Positions 32,265 through 42,666 of a DNA stretch of 64,000 nucleotides are shown piece by piece. Source of the stretch: UBA1756 sp045222555 (GTDB lineage: Bacteria > Bacteroidota > Bacteroidia > Bacteroidales > WCHB1-69). A program made the position numbers and the translations under genes. The notes beneath the pieces were generated by a model, which made no database searches, was not told the DNA's origin, and saw nothing but the letters and a program-made list of their open reading frames with translations. Where the stretch lies: positions 1-64,000 of the forward strand of contig JBGUYY010000091.1 in the NCBI GenBank assembly GCA_045222555.1, in the 5' to 3' direction. Position 1 is the stretch's first letter, and each line of letters starts with the position of its first letter.

Positions 32265-33212
32265 ATGAGAGTAGTTTTCATGGGAACCCCCGAATTCGCG
32301 GTGGGCGCCTTGGAGGCCATCCACCAGTCGCACCATGAGGTGCTGGCGGTGGTGACGGCTCCCGACAAGCCGGCCGGCCGCGGACTCAAGCTGAAGGCCT
32401 CCGAGGTGAAGGAGTATGCCCTCGCCCACCAATTGCCAGTGCTGCAGCCCGAAAAGTTGCGCGATGAGAACTTCCTCGCCCAGCTGCGGGCGTTGAATGC
32501 CGACATTTTCGTGGTGGTGGCCTTCCGCATGCTGCCGGAGGTGGTGTACGCCATGCCGCCCTTCGGCACGTTCAACATCCATGCCTCGCTGTTGCCCAAC
32601 TACCGCGGTGCCGCCCCCATCCACTGGGCGGTCATGAACGGCGAGACCCGCACCGGGGTCACCTCCTTCTTCCTGAACCACCAGATTGACACTGGCGACA
32701 TCATCGGTACCACCGAGGTGGAGATCGGTCCGGCGGAAACCACCGGCGAGCTCTATGAGCGGCTGATGCACTGCGGTGCCGAGCTGGCGGTACATACCCT
32801 CGACCTCGTGGAGAGCGGGCAGGCCCATCCGCACCGGCAGGAGGAGACCGCCGACCTCAAGCCCGCCCCGAAGATTTTCAAGGAGGACACCTTCATCGAC
32901 TGGAGCCTGCCCGCCCGCGACATCTTCAACAAAATTCGTGGTCTTTCGCCCTTCCCGGGCGCCTGCACCCGCATCACCAATAAGAAGGGAGAGGTGGAGC
33001 TGGTGAAGATTCTGGAGGCCGAAATCAAGCCCGTAAACGCTGTAAAACAAACGGGTACAATTGAGATAGAACAGGGCAATTCTTTCGAAATCTACGCCAA
33101 AGATGGCAAAATTTCAGTAAAAACTATCCAATTTCAGGGCAAATCAAGGCAGCAAATCGGTGATTTTCTGAATGGATTCCATCCTGAGAACTATGAATTA
33201 ACATTTTTATAA
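32265..33212 (+). CDS. fmt: Methionyl-tRNA formyltransferase
   Basis: Enzyme of 315 residues, standard length, that formylates Met-tRNAi from 10-formyl-THF. MRVVFMGTPEFAVGALEAI opens the Rossmann-like domain; the catalytic segment has FNIHASLLPNYRGAAPIHWA and DTGDIIGTTEVEIG. The C-terminal OB-like domain starts near residue 205 (FIDWSLPARDIFNKIRGLSP). It is the last gene of the TPR-ribH-fmt operon. Confidence 0.95.
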   Translation: MRVVFMGTPEFAVGALEAIHQSHHEVLAVVTAPDKPAGRGLKLKASEVKEYALAHQLPVLQPEKLRDENFLAQLRALNADIFVVVAFRMLPEVVYAMPPFGTFNIHASLLPNYRGAAPIHWAVMNGETRTGVTSFFLNHQIDTGDIIGTTEVEIGPAETTGELYERLMHCGAELAVHTLDLVESGQAHPHRQEETADLKPAPKIFKEDTFIDWSLPARDIFNKIRGLSPFPGACTRITNKKGEVELVKILEAEIKPVNAVKQTGTIEIEQGNSFEIYAKDGKISVKTIQFQGKSRQQIGDFLNGFHPENYELTFL

Positions 33213-33307
33213 TATTGATTATGAATTATTTATAGTTTTTCATTTTCAATAGTTATCTTTTTTTTATAAAAATTGAGGAAAAAGAGTTGGAATATTAAAA
33301 ATACTCT

Positions 33308-33315
33308 TATATTTG
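33308..33315 (+). promoter_or_regulatory. TAnnTTTG promoter of HU gene
   Basis: TATATTTG, 42 bases before the ATG at 33357. Confidence 0.6.
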
Positions 33316-33356
33316 CGCTGTAAAAGTTAATATATTAACCATTTAAAATTATTCAC

Positions 33357-33620
33357 ATGAACAAGAGCGAATTGATTGATGCCATTGCTGCAAAAGCTGG
33401 CCTGAAAAAAGCTGATGCCAAGAACGCCCTCGAGGCTTTCATGGCTGCCACTTCTGACACTCTGAAAGAAGGTGGTAAAGTTTCCCTCGTTGGTTTCGGT
33501 ACCTTCTCTGTCACCGAGCGCGGTGCAAGACAGGGTCGCAACCCGAAAACCGGTGCTACCATGACCATTCCCGCAAAGAAGGTTGTGAAATTCAAAGCCG
33601 GTGCTGAAATGGGCCGCTAA
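33357..33620 (+). CDS. HU family DNA-binding protein
   Basis: Nucleoid protein of 87 residues. MNKSELIDAIAAKAGLKKAD begins the dimerisation helices; VSLVGFGTFSVTERGARQGR with NPKTGATMTIPAKKVVKFK is the DNA-binding arm, with the conserved R-x-G-R-N-P-x-T-G and Pro at the tip. Single gene with its own promoter and terminator; codon use is strongly biased to C-ending codons, as expected of an abundant protein. Confidence 0.95.
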   Translation: MNKSELIDAIAAKAGLKKADAKNALEAFMAATSDTLKEGGKVSLVGFGTFSVTERGARQGRNPKTGATMTIPAKKVVKFKAGAEMGR

Positions 33621-33642
33621 GCGGATAGCATTCAAGCAGATT

Positions 33643-33671
33643 AAGCCCCATGAAAATGGGGCTTTCTTTTT
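33643..33671 (+). terminator. Rho-independent terminator of HU gene
   Basis: Perfect 9-bp stem AAGCCCCAT / ATGGGGCTT with a GAAA tetraloop and a T-rich tail. It falls inside the upstream extension of the tyrS frame, which supports the inner tyrS start at 33695. Confidence 0.8.
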
Positions 33672-33694
33672 CTCTCATTAGAAAACAAACATCG

Positions 33695-34984
<1,290 letters not shown>

Positions 34985-34990
34985 AACGAA

Positions 34991-35015
34991 GGGCGGCCAA
35001 ACGGTCGCCCTTTTT
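34991..35015 (+). terminator. Rho-independent terminator of tyrS
   Basis: 8-bp stem GGGCGGCC / GGTCGCCC (one G-T pair) with an AAAC loop followed by TTTTT, 6 bases after the tyrS stop. Confidence 0.8.
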
Positions 35016-35043
35016 GTTTTGTTGTCATGAAACGCTCCGTCTT

Positions 35044-35487
35044 CTATTTGGAGAGATAGATGGTGAGGGTGGACTCTTCCACCTTCACAAACTCCTCTCC
35101 GAAGGTCTCCGACTCTTTCAGGTAGTCGGTGAGCTCCGACTGGGTGAACTGGTAGCTGTTGAGGTTCTTGCCTTTGTGTTTCACCAGCTCTTCCACCGAA
35201 AGGTTAAGTTGGCGGTTCGACTCGCGGAAGGCGGGGTTGAGCAGGGCGAACCCTTTGGCCTTGAAGGTAAGGCGGAGGTCAGAGGAGACATCGGCCTTGT
35301 TTTTGCCTGCCGGCAGGTCGATGCAGTTCACCTTGTAGTCGTACGTGACCGTGTATTCACGGGAGAGGGTGACGAACACCCATAGCATCGCACTGATAGC
35401 CAAACAGAGAATGAAAGCCAACGAGGGCATCTTCAGATGCCCCTGGCCGTTGGTGATTTCTTGTCGGATCTGTTCAGCGGTTCTCAT
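35044..35487 (-). CDS. Short YbbR-like membrane-anchored protein
   Basis: Protein of 147 residues with one N-terminal membrane helix (SLAFILCLAISAMLWVFVTL, about 22-41) and a beta-rich periplasmic part resembling a single YbbR domain (TVTYDYKVNCIDLPAGKNKA, LRLTFKAKGFALLNPAF). It is last in the nusB-DUF1573-yajC-ybbR block, the normal place of ybbR genes in Bacteroidota, but those are usually about twice as long with two or more repeats, so this is a shortened version. coaE, which often follows, is absent. Confidence 0.72.
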   Translation of the reverse strand: MRTAEQIRQEITNGQGHLKMPSLAFILCLAISAMLWVFVTLSREYTVTYDYKVNCIDLPAGKNKADVSSDLRLTFKAKGFALLNPAFRESNRQLNLSVEELVKHKGKNLNSYQFTQSELTDYLKESETFGEEFVKVEESTLTIYLSK

Positions 35488-35493
35488 TGCACA

Positions 35494-35805
35494 CTATTTA
35501 AGAGCTGCATCGTTGAAGGCGATGGCCGTCTTGTCAACTTCAATGTGGGTGTTGTCCTCAACGGCAATGACGAAGGTCTGCTCGCGGATTTCCACAATCT
35601 TACCATGGATGCCGCCTGCGGTGACCACTTTGTCGCCTTTGGTGAGGGCTTCGCGGGCCTGCTGCAGTTTCTTCTGGCGTTTCTGCTGCGGACGGATCAT
35701 GAAGAAGTAGAAAATGACGATGAGCAGCACAATCATACCGATGGTCATCCAACCTTGTCCCTTAGGACTTTGAGCTTGCTGTTGCAATAAGAAAAGAGAA
35801 TACAT
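35494..35805 (-). CDS. yajC: Preprotein translocase subunit YajC
   Basis: Inner-membrane Sec accessory protein of 103 residues with one helix (MTIGMIVLLIVIFYFFMIRP) followed by QQKRQKKLQQAREALTKGDK and VVTAGGIHGKIVEI, the YajC signature. It works with SecDF, encoded at 58708 in this window. It lies 6 bases before the YbbR-like gene and 29 after the DUF1573 gene. Confidence 0.95.
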   Translation of the reverse strand: MYSLFLLQQQAQSPKGQGWMTIGMIVLLIVIFYFFMIRPQQKRQKKLQQAREALTKGDKVVTAGGIHGKIVEIREQTFVIAVEDNTHIEVDKTAIAFNDAALK

Positions 35806-35834
35806 AATGAAAAATTTATGGATTAAAAAATGAA

Positions 35835-36299
35835 TTATTGTTTAATGACGTGGGCTTTGATGGTGAGCACGGCGGGCGATGGGTAGGCGTTGGAGGCCAC
35901 GCGCACTTTGTTCTCCACGTCGCCCATTTTGGTTTTGGAGTCGAAGGTGACATCAATTTTCCCTTTTTCGCCGGGCTTGATGGGGGCGCGTGGGGGAGTG
36001 GAGGTGGTGCAGCCGCACGATGCGCTGGTGGAGGAGATGACCAATGCCGATTTGCCGGTGTTGGTGAAGGTGAAGGTGTGGGTGAGTTTTTCGCCCTGCA
36101 TCACGTTGCCGAAGTCGTAGGAGGTGTGCTCGAATTGAATTTTCGGCCCGTTGGGATCCACTTTTGAGGCCTTGCCGTCCTTGGTGTCGGCGGTGGCGGG
36201 GATGTTGACCACCGAAGGGTTTTCCTGTTGGCCGCAACCCGACAGGAGGGCGGCGGAAAACAGCATTACAACACCTAAAAATATTTTTATTTTATTCAT
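35835..36299 (-). CDS. DUF1573 lipoprotein
   Basis: Lipoprotein of 154 residues with lipobox LLSGC (Cys22). The DUF1573 Ig-like domain covers residues of about 50-152: IQFEHTSYDFGNVMQGEKLT, HTFTFTNTGKSALVISSTSA, SCGCTTSTPP and PGEKGKIDVTFDSKTKMGDV. The Cys pair in SCGC is conserved in the family. Function unknown. It lies between nusB and yajC, as in most Bacteroidales. Confidence 0.9.
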   Translation of the reverse strand: MNKIKIFLGVVMLFSAALLSGCGQQENPSVVNIPATADTKDGKASKVDPNGPKIQFEHTSYDFGNVMQGEKLTHTFTFTNTGKSALVISSTSASCGCTTSTPPRAPIKPGEKGKIDVTFDSKTKMGDVENKVRVASNAYPSPAVLTIKAHVIKQ

Positions 36300-36312
36300 T
36301 ATTAATAACTTA

Positions 36313-37269
36313 CTAATTTAAACTACGATCCAGAAGACCTCTACCCTGCTTGTTGAGGCGCCCCTCTTCGCGCAGTTCGCGCGCAATCTTATCCACCAGT
36401 CCGTTGATGAACAGTCCGCTCTTTTCGGAGCCGTAGGTGCGGGCAATCTCGATGTACTCGTTGATGGTCACCTTGGTGGGGATGCTGGGGAATTCCATCA
36501 GCTCGCACACGGCCATCTTCATCAGAATCATGTCGGTTTCGATGATGCGGTCGCTCTCCCAGTTTTTGAGGTTGGCCTCAATCATGCGCTGGTATTCGGC
36601 GTCGTTTTGAATGGTCTTTTTATAAAGATTTTTAAAGAAAAGCACATCCTCGACCTCGTCTTTGTAGAGCGGCGACATTTTCACCTGCTCTTGGGTGGCT
36701 TTCCAGAAGCTGATGCCCTGATACACCTGCAGCAGGGCGTCGTTGTAGTCGTCGAACCAGTGTACGAACTTCTCCTCGAAGTACCAGTGCAGGAGTTCGC
36801 TTTCGGCGAATACTTTTTCCAAGATGGTGAGGATGAGTTCTTTGTCGGTTTTGTAGTTGGTGTCGGAGGCGGCCATGTAAGCCTGATATTCGGGCAGGGC
36901 CTCAATCTGGTTGAACAGGTTGATGATGAGCTCCTTGTTTTCCACCCAGTTGATTTTGAGGGAGCGCCAGTAGCGGTTGAGTTGTTCGCTTTCCTCCATC
37001 TGGCGGATCACGCGGTTATCGACGAAACGGGTGTTCGGGTTCAGATCCTCCTCCGTTGGGAAGATCTTGTTTTTGCGGTCTTCCTGCTTAGTTTCGATAT
37101 AATGTTTGATTTCTGGGAAGATGGAGTAGAAATAAACGGAGAGCACTTCGCACTGCCGGATGGAGTCTTCCAGCTGTTTTTCGCCCATAAACATCTGCGT
37201 GTCAGGGTTGGCTTGGCGGGCATAGATGGCTTGCATCACCTTGATTCTCAAATATCTTCTGCTAATCAT
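36313..37269 (-). CDS. nusB: Transcription antitermination protein NusB (long Bacteroidota form)
   Basis: RNA-binding antitermination factor of 318 residues starting MISRRYLRIKVMQAIYA. The C-terminal third is the NusB core (RIIETDMILMKMAVCELMEF, IPTKVTINEYIEIARTYGSE, KSGLFINGLVDKIA). The N-terminal helical extension makes it about twice the E. coli length, as in other Bacteroidota. The inner ATG is used because a promoter lies at 37291-37298. First gene of the nusB-DUF1573-yajC-ybbR operon. Confidence 0.92.
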   Translation of the reverse strand: MISRRYLRIKVMQAIYARQANPDTQMFMGEKQLEDSIRQCEVLSVYFYSIFPEIKHYIETKQEDRKNKIFPTEEDLNPNTRFVDNRVIRQMEESEQLNRYWRSLKINWVENKELIINLFNQIEALPEYQAYMAASDTNYKTDKELILTILEKVFAESELLHWYFEEKFVHWFDDYNDALLQVYQGISFWKATQEQVKMSPLYKDEVEDVLFFKNLYKKTIQNDAEYQRMIEANLKNWESDRIIETDMILMKMAVCELMEFPSIPTKVTINEYIEIARTYGSEKSGLFINGLVDKIARELREEGRLNKQGRGLLDRSLN

Positions 37270-37290
37270 ACTCTTTGACAAATTAGGCTG

Positions 37291-37298
37291 CAAAAGTA
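37291..37298 (-). promoter_or_regulatory. TAnnTTTG promoter of nusB operon
   Basis: TACTTTTG on the minus strand, 22 bases before the ATG at 37269; it overlaps the upstream frame extension and so decides the start. Confidence 0.65.
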
Positions 37299-37342
37299 CA
37301 TAAAATCTTTCATTCTTTCCCCATTATTTCAAGAAAATCACG

Positions 37343-37350
37343 TAATTTTG
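37343..37350 (+). promoter_or_regulatory. TAnnTTTG promoter of rhomboid gene
   Basis: TAATTTTG, 24 bases before the ATG at 37374. Confidence 0.6.
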
Positions 37351-37373
37351 CACCCTCAATTCAAAAATAGTCT

Positions 37374-38114
37374 ATGGGAAATGAAGTACGGATGGGAGGA
37401 TTTCAGATTCTTCCGCCAGTGATTAAGAATTTACTGATTATCAATGCGCTTTTTTTCTTGGCCGATGTGGTGTTCAGAATCAAGGGGATTGATTTGAGTG
37501 AATGGTTAGGATTGCACTATTTTGGAGCTTCCGACTTTGCCATCTGGCAGCCGGTAACCTATATGTTCATGCATCGCGATTTCGGGCACCTGTTTTTCAA
37601 CATGTTCGCTTTGTGGATGTTCGGGGCGGCCATCGAAAACTATTGGGGCACCAAGCGGTTCCTCATCTTCTATTTTGTGGCGGGCATAGGAGCAGCACTG
37701 GTGTACGAAATATGGCAATACATTGATATTACTTACGTTAAGCACCTTCAGGACTATATAATGGTGAGAGTTCCAAATCCGGAAACCAAAGGGGAGGAAT
37801 TTTACACGGTTGATGAATTCATCAACAAGATGACCTTGGTGGGGGCTTCGGGAGCGGTGTACGGACTGCTGTTGGCTTTCGGCATGTTGTTTCCCAACGC
37901 GCTTCTCTTTCTCTATTTTCTTATCCCCATCAAAGCCAAGTGGTTTGTGATCATTTATGGCGGACTCGAAGTTTTGTACTGCATCTTTGCCTCCAACGAT
38001 GGCATTGCCCATATCGCCCATCTCGGGGGTATGCTCTTCGGATTGTTTCTTATTCTTTATTGGAAAAGAAAAGACAAACGAAGAAATACCTTTTACGAAT
38101 ATCCTTTTCAGTAA
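37374..38114 (+). CDS. Rhomboid family intramembrane serine protease
   Basis: Six-helix membrane protease of 246 residues. The nucleophile Ser159 is in GASGAVYGLL, the partner His in IAHIAHLGGMLFG, and HRDFGHLFFNMFALWMFG carries the conserved N of helix 2. A roughly 35-residue insertion rich in charged residues (VRVPNPETKGEEFYTVDEFI) precedes the active-site helix. It cleaves membrane-spanning substrates; target unknown. It lies 33 bases before the EEP gene. Confidence 0.92.
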   Translation: MGNEVRMGGFQILPPVIKNLLIINALFFLADVVFRIKGIDLSEWLGLHYFGASDFAIWQPVTYMFMHRDFGHLFFNMFALWMFGAAIENYWGTKRFLIFYFVAGIGAALVYEIWQYIDITYVKHLQDYIMVRVPNPETKGEEFYTVDEFINKMTLVGASGAVYGLLLAFGMLFPNALLFLYFLIPIKAKWFVIIYGGLEVLYCIFASNDGIAHIAHLGGMLFGLFLILYWKRKDKRRNTFYEYPFQ

Positions 38115-38147
38115 TCTTTATTCATCCCCCAGACCCTCCACAACCTT

Positions 38148-39302
38148 ATGGCACAGAAAGAGTTGGTAAAAAAAGTTTTATTTTGGATTGTATTGGTTTT
38201 CAATATAATAGCTGCCCTATTGCTGCTGATGTCGTGGATGGCAGGTTTTGTACATCCCTCCATTTCGCGGTTGGTGGTGTTCTGCGGGCTGGGCTTTCCC
38301 TATCTGCTGATCATCAACATCGGCTTTGTGCTGGCGTGGCTGTTTCTTGACTACCGTTTTTGCTTGCTTTCCATTGCTCTTATTTTATTGAATATTAATA
38401 CGATAGATAAGCATTTTCAATTCCGTGGCGCGGATGTGCCGGAAAACTGTCCCAACTCCATCAAGGTGTTGAGTTATAATACGAATTTGTTTGGCTTGTA
38501 TCAGGACAGTGACATGGGGCGGCGGCGTGCCGACTTGCAGGAGATTATCGGATACCTGCAGGTGGTCAATCCCGATGTGGCCTGTTTTCAGGAATTCTTC
38601 TGGGACAAGAGCGAGACGTTGAATTTCCACACGCGCGACCAGGTGGCGGCGTTGATGAATGTGGAGGAGACGCCGCAGCACTGCTACCTGTACTTCACCG
38701 ACACGTCGCAGAGCAAATATTACTTCGGGGTGGCGATTTACAGCAAGTACAAGATTGTGGCTGCCGGTCCGGTGCTGGACGACCAGAGTTCGAATGCGAT
38801 CATCTATGCGGACATCAAGTTCCGTGAGGATACGGTGCGGGTGTATAATGCGCACCTGTCGTCCATCCACATGAGTGCGACCGACTATGCCATCAGCCGG
38901 CAGCTCACGGCTCATGCGGGGCAGGACCCGGCTTTTGAGAAGAACGCGAAGAAGCTGTACCGCAAGGTGGCCGATGCTGCTGCCACCCGGCAGATGCAGG
39001 CCGACTCGTTGCGCAGCCATATCGACCTGTGTCCCTATCCGGTCATCGTGTGCGGCGACTTCAACGATACGCCGGCCGGCTACTGCTACAACACCGTTGC
39101 CCGTCACCTGGACGACAGTTTCCGCAAGAGCGGCAAGGGGCGCGGCATGACCTACCACGGCGGCTCCATGCCCAACTACCGCATTGACTACATCTTACAT
39201 TCGCCGTGCTACCTCTCCTACGGCTATACGGTGGGGAAAGAGATGGGGATCTCCGACCATTATCCCGTCACCACCACCATCTCATTATTGAAGAAAAAAT
39301 AA
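38148..39302 (+). CDS. Endonuclease/exonuclease/phosphatase family membrane protein
   Basis: Protein of 384 residues. Three N-terminal membrane helices (residues of about 8-90) precede an EEP catalytic domain with IKVLSYNTNLFGL, DVACFQEFFW (metal Glu), VYNAHLSSIH, VIVCGDFNDTPAGYCYN (D-x-N) and the terminal ISDHYPV (catalytic Asp-His). Substrates of this group range from nucleic acids to phospholipids; the membrane anchor and outward topology favour an envelope target. Co-directional with the rhomboid gene. Confidence 0.87.
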   Translation: MAQKELVKKVLFWIVLVFNIIAALLLLMSWMAGFVHPSISRLVVFCGLGFPYLLIINIGFVLAWLFLDYRFCLLSIALILLNINTIDKHFQFRGADVPENCPNSIKVLSYNTNLFGLYQDSDMGRRRADLQEIIGYLQVVNPDVACFQEFFWDKSETLNFHTRDQVAALMNVEETPQHCYLYFTDTSQSKYYFGVAIYSKYKIVAAGPVLDDQSSNAIIYADIKFREDTVRVYNAHLSSIHMSATDYAISRQLTAHAGQDPAFEKNAKKLYRKVADAAATRQMQADSLRSHIDLCPYPVIVCGDFNDTPAGYCYNTVARHLDDSFRKSGKGRGMTYHGGSMPNYRIDYILHSPCYLSYGYTVGKEMGISDHYPVTTTISLLKKK

Positions 39303-39328
39303 TTGATGCAATATTGGTAAAAATCCCG

Positions 39329-39336
39329 TATTTTTG
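39329..39336 (+). promoter_or_regulatory. TAnnTTTG promoter of DUF349 gene
   Basis: TATTTTTG, 50 bases before the ATG at 39386. Confidence 0.6.
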
Positions 39337-39385
39337 CAGCCCTTTTGTAACAACCAATTTTATTCATTTCAATTCTTAAAATTTT

Positions 39386-41473
39386 ATGGAAGAAAAAGAC
39401 CTTCTCCGCACGGAAAATGATGAAAATCAGCTTTCTAATGCGACTCCTGCTGCCGAAGAACCGGCGCAAGAAAATGTAATTGCAGACACTGCGGAACAGC
39501 AGACCGAGCCGGCTGTTGCCTCCGAAGAAACGGCTCAAACCCAGTCGGAACAGCCTGCCGAGGAACCCGTTCAGGAAGCTGTTGAAGCTCCTGACGAAAC
39601 TCCCGCTGAGGCTCCTGCTGCTACGGCAGAACCCGCCGGCGCACAGGCCATCATGGACGAGATTGAAAACGCCAACACGGAACCCGAAACCGATGAGGAA
39701 AGCGACATGCCGGAAGAGTCGGTGGAACAGCTGGAGGCCGAATATGCGAAACTCTCGCTTGAAGAAGCTGTGGAAGAGCTTCACCGCGTGGCCGCCGATC
39801 CCGACTACAACCGCATCAAACAGCGCGTGGGCGTGCTCCGCTCCAAAATTATCGCCCTGCTGAAAGAGGACAGAAACCAGAAGTTGGAACAGTTCCTCGC
39901 CGAAGGCGGTCAGAAAGAGAATTTCGAACCTGAGAAGAGCGACATCGAACGCAAATTCGACAACGCCCTCCAGATTTTCAAAAATAATAAAAACAAGTTC
40001 TTAGAAAATATAGAAGCCGAGAAGCAGCATAACCTCGAGATCAAGAACGGTATCATAGAGGACCTTCGCAAGCTGCTCGAAGAGAACGAGGCCAACCCGA
40101 AAAACCTGAAAGAGCTCAATGATAAGTTCAAAGAATTGCAGGAGCGATGGAAGGGCGCGGGCCCCGTGCCACAGAACGAGTCCAACAACCTGTGGCAGAA
40201 CTATCATTTCTATGTGGAGAAATTCTTTGACATTCTCCGCATGAACCGTGAACTCAAGGACCTCGACCTGAAGAAGAACCTCGAACAGAAAATCAAACTC
40301 TGCGAACAGGCAGAATCGTTGCTGCTGCAAGATTCTATTAAGCAGTCATTCAAAGAGTTGCAAGATCTTCACGAGAAGTGGAAAGAGATTGGTCCCGTGC
40401 CGGAAGACAAAAAAGAGGAGCTGTGGGAGCGTTTCAAGAACGCCTCCGACAAGATCAACCAGCGCCGTCGTGAGCATTACGACCAGATTTATGCTGAACA
40501 GCAGAACAACTACAATGCCAAGGTGGTGCTTTGCGAGAAGGCGGAAGAGGTTACCGCCCAGCCTGCTACCAACGCCAAGGAGTTCAACGCCATCAGCGAC
40601 CAGCTCACCGAACTGCTGAAGGTGTGGAAGACCCTCGGCGCAGCACCGGTGAAGGTGAACGAGGAGATCTGGAATCGCTTCAAGGGGACACTCGACAAAT
40701 TCTTTGAGAAGAAGAAAGAGTTCTTCGGCAAAATCAAAGACGAGCAGCAGACCAACTACAACATGAAGGTGAACCTCGCCATCCGTGCCGAAGCCATCGC
40801 CAAACGCACCGACTGGCGCGCCGCCACCGACGAGATTCTGCAGCTCCAGAAGGAATGGAAAGAGATTGGCGCCACCTCGCGCAAGCACTCCGAAGCCATC
40901 TGGAAACGCTTCCGCACCGCCTGCGACCAGTTCTTCGAAGCCAAATCCAACTATTTCAATAATGCACAAGAAATTGAGACTGAGAATCTTAAAAAGAAAG
41001 AAGAGCTCATCGAGCGATTGAAAAACCACGCTTTCGGTGCCGACCGCAACGAGAACCTTGAGGCCATCAAGGCCTACCAGCGCGAATGGACGGAAATCGG
41101 TTTTGTTCCTAAAAAAGAAAAAGACCGCATTTATGCTGCCTACCGCGAAGCCCTCGACCAGCGTTTCGCCGACCTCAAGATCAGCGCGGAAGACCGCAAG
41201 CGCGACAACTACCGCAGCCGTATCAACAATATTCTCAGCGACCCCAATGCTGACCGTCTGCTCGACAAGGAGAAACGCTTCTTGATGAACAAGTTGGAAC
41301 AGCTGAAGAACGACATCTCCATCTGGGAGAACAACCTCGGTTTCTTCGCCAATTCGAAGAATGCCGACCTGCTGAAGGCTGAGTTCTCGAAGAAGATCGA
41401 CGCCGCCAAGCAGGAGGTGAAAGAGCTGGAGTACAAGCTCAAGATGATGAACGAAAAACCGAAGGAGGAGTAG
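39386..41473 (+). CDS. DUF349 repeat protein
   Basis: Soluble protein of 695 residues. Residues 1 to about 115 are acidic and Glu/Ala/Pro-rich, probably disordered. The rest is made of about five DUF349 helical repeats, each with a W-K/R-x-x-G/A-x-V/A-P type kernel: LQERWKGAGPVPQNESNNLW, LHEKWKEIGPVPEDKKEELW, LLKVWKTLGAAPVKVNEEIW, LQKEWKEIGATSRKHSEAIW and YQREWTEIGFVPKKEKDRIY. A coiled coil closes the protein. Common in Bacteroidota, function unknown. Its TAG stop overlaps the GTG of the next gene by one base. Confidence 0.9.
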   Translation: MEEKDLLRTENDENQLSNATPAAEEPAQENVIADTAEQQTEPAVASEETAQTQSEQPAEEPVQEAVEAPDETPAEAPAATAEPAGAQAIMDEIENANTEPETDEESDMPEESVEQLEAEYAKLSLEEAVEELHRVAADPDYNRIKQRVGVLRSKIIALLKEDRNQKLEQFLAEGGQKENFEPEKSDIERKFDNALQIFKNNKNKFLENIEAEKQHNLEIKNGIIEDLRKLLEENEANPKNLKELNDKFKELQERWKGAGPVPQNESNNLWQNYHFYVEKFFDILRMNRELKDLDLKKNLEQKIKLCEQAESLLLQDSIKQSFKELQDLHEKWKEIGPVPEDKKEELWERFKNASDKINQRRREHYDQIYAEQQNNYNAKVVLCEKAEEVTAQPATNAKEFNAISDQLTELLKVWKTLGAAPVKVNEEIWNRFKGTLDKFFEKKKEFFGKIKDEQQTNYNMKVNLAIRAEAIAKRTDWRAATDEILQLQKEWKEIGATSRKHSEAIWKRFRTACDQFFEAKSNYFNNAQEIETENLKKKEELIERLKNHAFGADRNENLEAIKAYQREWTEIGFVPKKEKDRIYAAYREALDQRFADLKISAEDRKRDNYRSRINNILSDPNADRLLDKEKRFLMNKLEQLKNDISIWENNLGFFANSKNADLLKAEFSKKIDAAKQEVKELEYKLKMMNEKPKEE

Positions 41474-42666
41474 TGTTGACACCTGCTGAGCTCATCCGAC
41501 AGCACCTCAACGACGACATCTACACGCTGTCGATGCAGCCCCGTTGGCACGAACCTTACGACAAGCGCTGGCTGCTCCTGCAGATCCAGTCGCGACAGAA
41601 AGCCAAGTCGAAGTTGCCGTCATGGTACGGCAACTTCGACTTGCTGTTTCCGCCCCCCTTGTCGGTGGAGCAGTGCTCGTCGGAGCTCACCGCCGGCTAC
41701 AAGGCGGCCCTCGCGCACGGCGGCTCCTTGATCGACATGACCGGCGGGATGGGCGTGGACGCCGCCGCCTTTGCCTCCCGCTGCGATACTGTCACCTTCA
41801 TCGAGCGGCAGCCCGAGGTGGCCGATGCCGCCCGCCACAACTTCCCCCTCCTCGGCCTTCGCAACATCGAAGTGGTTTGCGGCGACTCCACGGAGCTGCT
41901 CGCCACCCTGCCGCCCGCCGACCACATCTACCTCGATCCCGCCCGCCGCAACGCCGGTCGGAAGGTGTTCCGCCTGGAGGATTGCGAGCCCGACCTGCTG
42001 CAGTTGCTTCCTATGCTGCGCTCCCACACGCGCCATCTGCTTGTGAAACTGTCGCCCCTCATTGACCTCACGCTGCTGCAGCGCCAGCTGCCCGGCATCA
42101 CTGCCCTCCATATCGTGTCGGTACACCATGAGGTGAAGGAGGTGCTGGCGGAGGTGCGCTTCGACCAGCCCGCAACAGTGCCCGACATCGTGTGTGCCGA
42201 GCTGGCGGAGCCGTGTCGCAGCATCACCTTCCATGCCACAGAACAAAAAGACAACAAGATCGTGCTGGCCGAAAGCGTGGAGACCTACCTGTACGAGCCG
42301 CACCCCACGGTGATGAAATCGGGCCTGATGGATGTGCTGGCCATGCGGCATCATCTCAGCAAGTTGCATCCCCACAGCCACCTTTACACTTCCACGGAGC
42401 TGCATAGTGACTTTTTCGGAAGAATTTTCCGGGTGGAGAAGGTGTTTGGTATGGGGAAGAAGGAGCTGAAAGAGGGTTTGGATGGCTTGACGAAAGCCTG
42501 CATCACCACGCGCAACTTCCCCTTGTCGGCAGAACAGCTTCGGAAGAAACTAAAATTGGGCGATGGGGGAGATATCACGCTCTTTGCCACCACGATGGGC
42601 AGCAACCAGCATGTGCTGGTGCGCTGTGTGGCGGTTACTCCATCTTCAGCGTCTTGTAGCCGATAA
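41473..42666 (+). CDS. THUMP-like domain class I SAM methyltransferase
   Basis: Protein of 397 residues starting at GTG (an adjacent TTG at 41476 is an alternative). The methyltransferase core has LIDMTGGMGVDAAAFASRCD (motif I) and ADHIYLDPARRN (DPPY-like motif IV reading DPAR), as in the Bacteroidota family annotated THUMP-like, probably an RNA methyltransferase. The C-terminal part (VFGMGKKELKEGLDGLTKAC) is the THUMP-like domain. The 5' end overlaps the DUF349 stop and the 3' end overlaps the convergent DUF5103 gene by 32 bases. Confidence 0.85.
   Translation: MLTPAELIRQHLNDDIYTLSMQPRWHEPYDKRWLLLQIQSRQKAKSKLPSWYGNFDLLFPPPLSVEQCSSELTAGYKAALAHGGSLIDMTGGMGVDAAAFASRCDTVTFIERQPEVADAARHNFPLLGLRNIEVVCGDSTELLATLPPADHIYLDPARRNAGRKVFRLEDCEPDLLQLLPMLRSHTRHLLVKLSPLIDLTLLQRQLPGITALHIVSVHHEVKEVLAEVRFDQPATVPDIVCAELAEPCRSITFHATEQKDNKIVLAESVETYLYEPHPTVMKSGLMDVLAMRHHLSKLHPHSHLYTSTELHSDFFGRIFRVEKVFGMGKKELKEGLDGLTKACITTRNFPLSAEQLRKKLKLGDGGDITLFATTMGSNQHVLVRCVAVTPSSASCSR

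Noticed and set aside
41473..42666. Start at the ATG-less 5' end considered an error
   Set aside because: No ATG precedes the first conserved residues; GTG or TTG with a one-base overlap to the DUF349 stop is a normal coupled start.
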